DNA of 7,991 nucleotides from Betaproteobacteria bacterium. Lineage in GTDB: Bacteria; Pseudomonadota; Gammaproteobacteria; Burkholderiales; Burkholderiaceae. Position numbers and translations under genes: made by a program. The notes below the pieces were generated by a model. It worked only from the letters and a program-made list of their open reading frames with translations. It was not told where the DNA came from and ran no database searches. The stretch spans positions 1 to 7,991 of the forward strand of contig JAGWXN010000152.1 in the NCBI GenBank assembly GCA_018969885.1. The letters run 5' to 3'. This document shows positions 5,755-7,991 of this stretch, piece after piece; position 1 is the stretch's first letter, and every line of letters begins with the position of its first letter.

Positions 5755-6738
5755 GTGACCATCATCGCCCGCCGCCTTGTCGCGCTGGTTGCACTGGCTG
5801 CCGCCACACTCCCCGCTCTCGCTCAGGCACAGCCGGCAGCCTGGCCCAGTCGGCCGATCCGCTACATCGTGCCGTTTCCGCCCGGCGGCAGTGCCGACGC
5901 GATTTCGCGCCTGCTCGCAGCGGAAATGTCGCGCACCTTTGGCCAGCAGGTGGTGGTGGAGAACCGTCCGGGCGCCGGGGCCACCATCGGCGTGGACCAG
6001 GGAGTGAAGGCTGCGCCCGACGGCCACACCATCTTCCTCGCCCCAGCTGGCGCGATGGCGATCAACCTGTCGCTCATGCCGAAGCTGCCCTATGACCCGC
6101 TGAAAGATGTGCAGCCCATCTCGCTTCTCTCGCTGATTCCGATGGTAGCGGCCGTGCCCGGCGACAGCGCTGCGCGATCGGTGGCCGACTTCATCGCCCA
6201 GGCCCGTGCCAAACCCGGCGCCCTGTCCTACGGATCGGCTGGTAACGGTACGGCCATGCACCTGTCTGGCGAAATGTTTCAGCAGATGACCGGCACGCGC
6301 CTCGGACATGTGCCCTACAAAGGTAGCGGCCCGGCGGTCACCGACCTTCTCACCGGCGCAATTCCAATCGCCTTCGTGGACCTGTCGTCGGCGCTCCCCC
6401 ATATCCGCGCGGGTAAGGTCCGCGGCCTCGCCACACTGGGCGCGCAGCGCACACTCAGCGCGCCCGAGTTACCCACCATGGCTGAGCAGGGCGTGGCGGG
6501 CTATGACGCGGTCGGCTGGTTCGGGCTCGCCGGGCCGATCGGCATGCCCGCCGAAGTGGTCGAACGATTCGCCGTCGAAGTGGGTCGCGTCATGCGCCTT
6601 CCCGATGTGCGCGAGAAATCGCTTGCCCTGGGTGCCGAGCCGGCTGCAGGAACCCCGGCACAATTTGCCGCTTTCATCCGCGCCGAAATTCCCAAGTGGG
6701 CGGCCGTGGTGAAGGCCGGTAACGTGAAGGTCGACTGA
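5755..6738 (+). CDS. Bug-family (TctC-like) periplasmic solute receptor 3
   Basis: A 327-residue receptor beginning with a GTG codon. GAGGA (5744-5748) lies 6 nt before GTG 5755, whereas the longer in-frame GTG at 5731 has no Shine-Dalgarno, so 5755 is chosen. Residues 1-25 form a Sec signal (MTIIARRLVALVALAAA..., AQA cleavage at about residue 25). Mature landmarks are RPIRYIVPFPPGGSADAISR with the ligand-loop Asp at about residue 48, VENRPGAGATIG, GSAGNGTAMHLSGEM, GHVPYKGSGPAVTDLL, GKVRGLATLG and LPTMAEQG. It lies 30 bp after the cupin gene. It is clearly divergent from receptor 2 despite sharing the operon, so different ligands are likely. No membrane TctA/TctB partner is present. Confidence 0.95.
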   Translation: MTIIARRLVALVALAAATLPALAQAQPAAWPSRPIRYIVPFPPGGSADAISRLLAAEMSRTFGQQVVVENRPGAGATIGVDQGVKAAPDGHTIFLAPAGAMAINLSLMPKLPYDPLKDVQPISLLSLIPMVAAVPGDSAARSVADFIAQARAKPGALSYGSAGNGTAMHLSGEMFQQMTGTRLGHVPYKGSGPAVTDLLTGAIPIAFVDLSSALPHIRAGKVRGLATLGAQRTLSAPELPTMAEQGVAGYDAVGWFGLAGPIGMPAEVVERFAVEVGRVMRLPDVREKSLALGAEPAAGTPAQFAAFIRAEIPKWAAVVKAGNVKVD

Positions 6739-6775
6739 GCGTCCACGGCGGAGACTGCTCGCAGGCAGCAGACCG

Positions 6776-7303
6776 ATGACCGATCCGCTGCTCCTGATCC
6801 TGGTCTATGCAGGTTTCCTCGCGCTGACGCTCTTCTTCAGAGGGCGGGTGCTTGAGGGCCGCTGGTGGTTCCTGCTCAGGAGTTTTTTGCCCAACTGGCG
6901 TTTTTATCACCGGGTGGGTGCCGCACCGGTGATGGTGGTACGCGCCGGCTACCCGGACGGTCGCTGGACCGACTGGCACGGTAGCGTGCCGCGGGCTCAA
7001 CGCTCGCTCGGTCAGCTTTTTCATAACCCGTCCAACAATCGTTTGCTGCTCGATCAAAGTCTGATCGAGCACCTGTACGCCGACCTGCGAGACCTGTCCG
7101 ATGCCGACGCGCTGGCGCGGCTCGTGAGTTACCGGCTGACCTGTGAACTCGCGCGCGCACGCGCCTTGTCCGACGCGCCCTCGGCCACCCAGTTGCAATT
7201 TGAAATCCGGCTGATTCCCCCTTACGGTGCGGCGAGCGCCGACACCGCAGTCCTGACATCGCCCGTTCTTGCCACCGCAGCGCGGGAGGCCCCGAGCCCA
7301 TGA
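6776..7303 (+). CDS. Single-pass membrane protein of unknown function, partner of the HTTM-like gene
   Basis: A 175-residue protein that I cannot assign to a named family. Residues about 4-21 (PLLLILVYAGFLALTLFF) form one transmembrane segment or uncleaved signal anchor. The rest looks soluble, with an aromatic patch (GRWWFLLRSFLPNWRFYHRVG, about 28-48), a W-T-D-W-H motif (64-68), HNPSNNRLLLDQSLIEHL (83-100) and a helical YRLTCELARARAL stretch. The last 25 residues are Ala/Ser/Thr/Pro-rich and probably disordered. The upstream Shine-Dalgarno is weak (AGG about 10 nt before the ATG). It follows receptor 3 by 37 bp and overlaps the next gene by 4 bp, so its function is most likely tied to that membrane protein. 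Broadly this arrangement recalls SdpA beside SdpB, but homology is not demonstrated. Confidence 0.8.
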   Translation: MTDPLLLILVYAGFLALTLFFRGRVLEGRWWFLLRSFLPNWRFYHRVGAAPVMVVRAGYPDGRWTDWHGSVPRAQRSLGQLFHNPSNNRLLLDQSLIEHLYADLRDLSDADALARLVSYRLTCELARARALSDAPSATQLQFEIRLIPPYGAASADTAVLTSPVLATAAREAPSP

Positions 7304-7991
7304 TGCTTACGCTCGAGCAGGCGCTCGATGCGCTTTTGTGGCTGACTGCAATCAGCGTTCTCATCCAATGCGCCGAGGCGCTTAGCCTGCAGGCGGGGGG
7401 GCCGTTGCTTGCGCCCTGGCCCTGGTCGATTCAGCGCGATGACCTGGCGGGCAGCTCGCGAACGGTTCGGATGGTGTTCGACTGGCTCTATCGGCCAGCG
7501 GTTCATCGTACGCATCTGGTGCTTCACGCGCTCGCGGCGGCCAGCCTCCCGGTGTGGGGACCGACCATCCCCACGGCCCTCTTCCTGCTCGCCGGCCAGG
7601 TCTTGATTTCGATCCGCTTTCGCGGTGCCTTCAACGGCGGGTCCGACTTCATGACGCTGGTCGTGCTCATGGGCATTGCGGTAGGTACCGTTGCCACACC
7701 CTGGGTCGGTACCTCACTCGCCTGGCAGGCGGGGTTGTGGATCATCAGCATTCAGGCGCTCAGCTCGTACTTCCTCTCAGGCACGGTGAAGCTGCGTTAC
7801 GTGGGCTGGCGTGATGGCCGCGCGCTCCCGACGCTACTCGATGGCGGCATTTATGGGCCCCTGGCTGCTCACAGCCTGCTGCGACGCCGGCCGGTGGCCA
7901 TCGCCTGCTCCTGGGCTTTCATTGTCTGGGAGGCCGCTTTTCCACTTGCCATGATCGATCCCCGCATCACCACACTCTGGTGCGCGATCGG
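7300..7991 (+). CDS. HTTM / vitamin-K-carboxylase-like multi-pass membrane protein (partial)
   Basis: The frame starts at ATG 7300 and stays open to the right edge (230 residues, C-terminus missing). GGGAGG at 7284-7289 precedes it, and the start overlaps the previous stop as ATGA, implying translational coupling; a second ATG follows at once at 7303. Hydrophobic segments lie at about residues 10-28, 72-100, 117-135, 142-162 and 198-218. RFRGAFNGGSDFMTL (106-120) and SSYFLSGTVKLRYVGWRDGRAL (155-176) resemble the conserved N-G-G-D and Y-F-x-x-G-x-x-K-L...W-x-x-G motifs of the HTTM family, which includes gamma-glutamyl carboxylase and SdpB. Lys164 appears to align with the catalytic lysine of the mammalian carboxylase (from memory, Lys218). 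DoxX-like or unrelated membrane proteins are alternatives. The function in this organism is unknown. Confidence 0.68.
   Translation, partial: MMLTLEQALDALLWLTAISVLIQCAEALSLQAGGPLLAPWPWSIQRDDLAGSSRTVRMVFDWLYRPAVHRTHLVLHALAAASLPVWGPTIPTALFLLAGQVLISIRFRGAFNGGSDFMTLVVLMGIAVGTVATPWVGTSLAWQAGLWIISIQALSSYFLSGTVKLRYVGWRDGRALPTLLDGGIYGPLAAHSLLRRRPVAIACSWAFIVWEAAFPLAMIDPRITTLWCAI

Noticed and set aside
5635..6402. Minus-strand open frame of 255 codons
   Set aside because: It lies opposite the end of the cupin gene and Bug receptor 3, both clearly coding; the translation shows no family motifs.
6755..6771. Small CTGCT/AGCAG hairpin between receptor 3 and the next gene
   Set aside because: A 5-bp stem with no U-tract is too weak for a terminator and does not show that transcription stops there.

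Overview
The window is GC-rich (about 64% by eye), densely coded, and carries three tripartite-tricarboxylate-type (Bug) solute receptors in about 5 kb. Bug expansion together with CaiB/BaiF CoA-transferases, IorAB-type molybdenum hydroxylases and LysR regulators is typical of Burkholderiales (Alcaligenaceae/Comamonadaceae-like Betaproteobacteria). This assignment is an inference from gene content, not from a marker gene. No tRNA, rRNA, insertion sequence, CRISPR array, integrase or attachment site is visible.

Left block (minus strand, about 1-2991, read right to left): a Bug receptor, a class III (CaiB/BaiF) CoA-transferase 24 bp downstream, then after 164 bp a small (2Fe-2S)2 subunit and the start of a Tat-exported molybdopterin subunit of an IorAB-type hydroxylase, which runs off the left edge. 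It reads as a catabolic unit: capture a carboxylate in the periplasm, oxidise it with a molybdenum hydroxylase and activate or transfer CoA. The actual substrate cannot be read from the sequence.

Centre: a LysR-type regulator (3095-3997, minus) is divergent from the right-hand block across a 135-bp gap. The gap holds a plausible sigma70 promoter whose 17-bp spacer is almost filled by a TGTA-N12-TACA dyad, and a weaker opposing promoter on the other strand. Downstream, LysR is followed by a perfect 9-bp stem-loop overlapping its stop codon and then by the left block in the same direction.

Right block (plus strand, 4133-6738): Bug receptor, cupin (4-bp ATGA overlap) and another Bug receptor (30-bp gap). 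A single cytoplasmic-looking cupin sits between two periplasmic receptors, and no TctA/TctB permease genes are present, so the receptors are orphans within this window. After a 37-bp gap comes a translationally coupled pair of membrane genes (6776-7303 and 7300-end): a single-pass protein of unknown function and a multi-pass protein resembling the HTTM/vitamin-K-carboxylase-like family, truncated by the right edge. This pair is unrelated in content to the catabolic genes and is the least explained part of the window.
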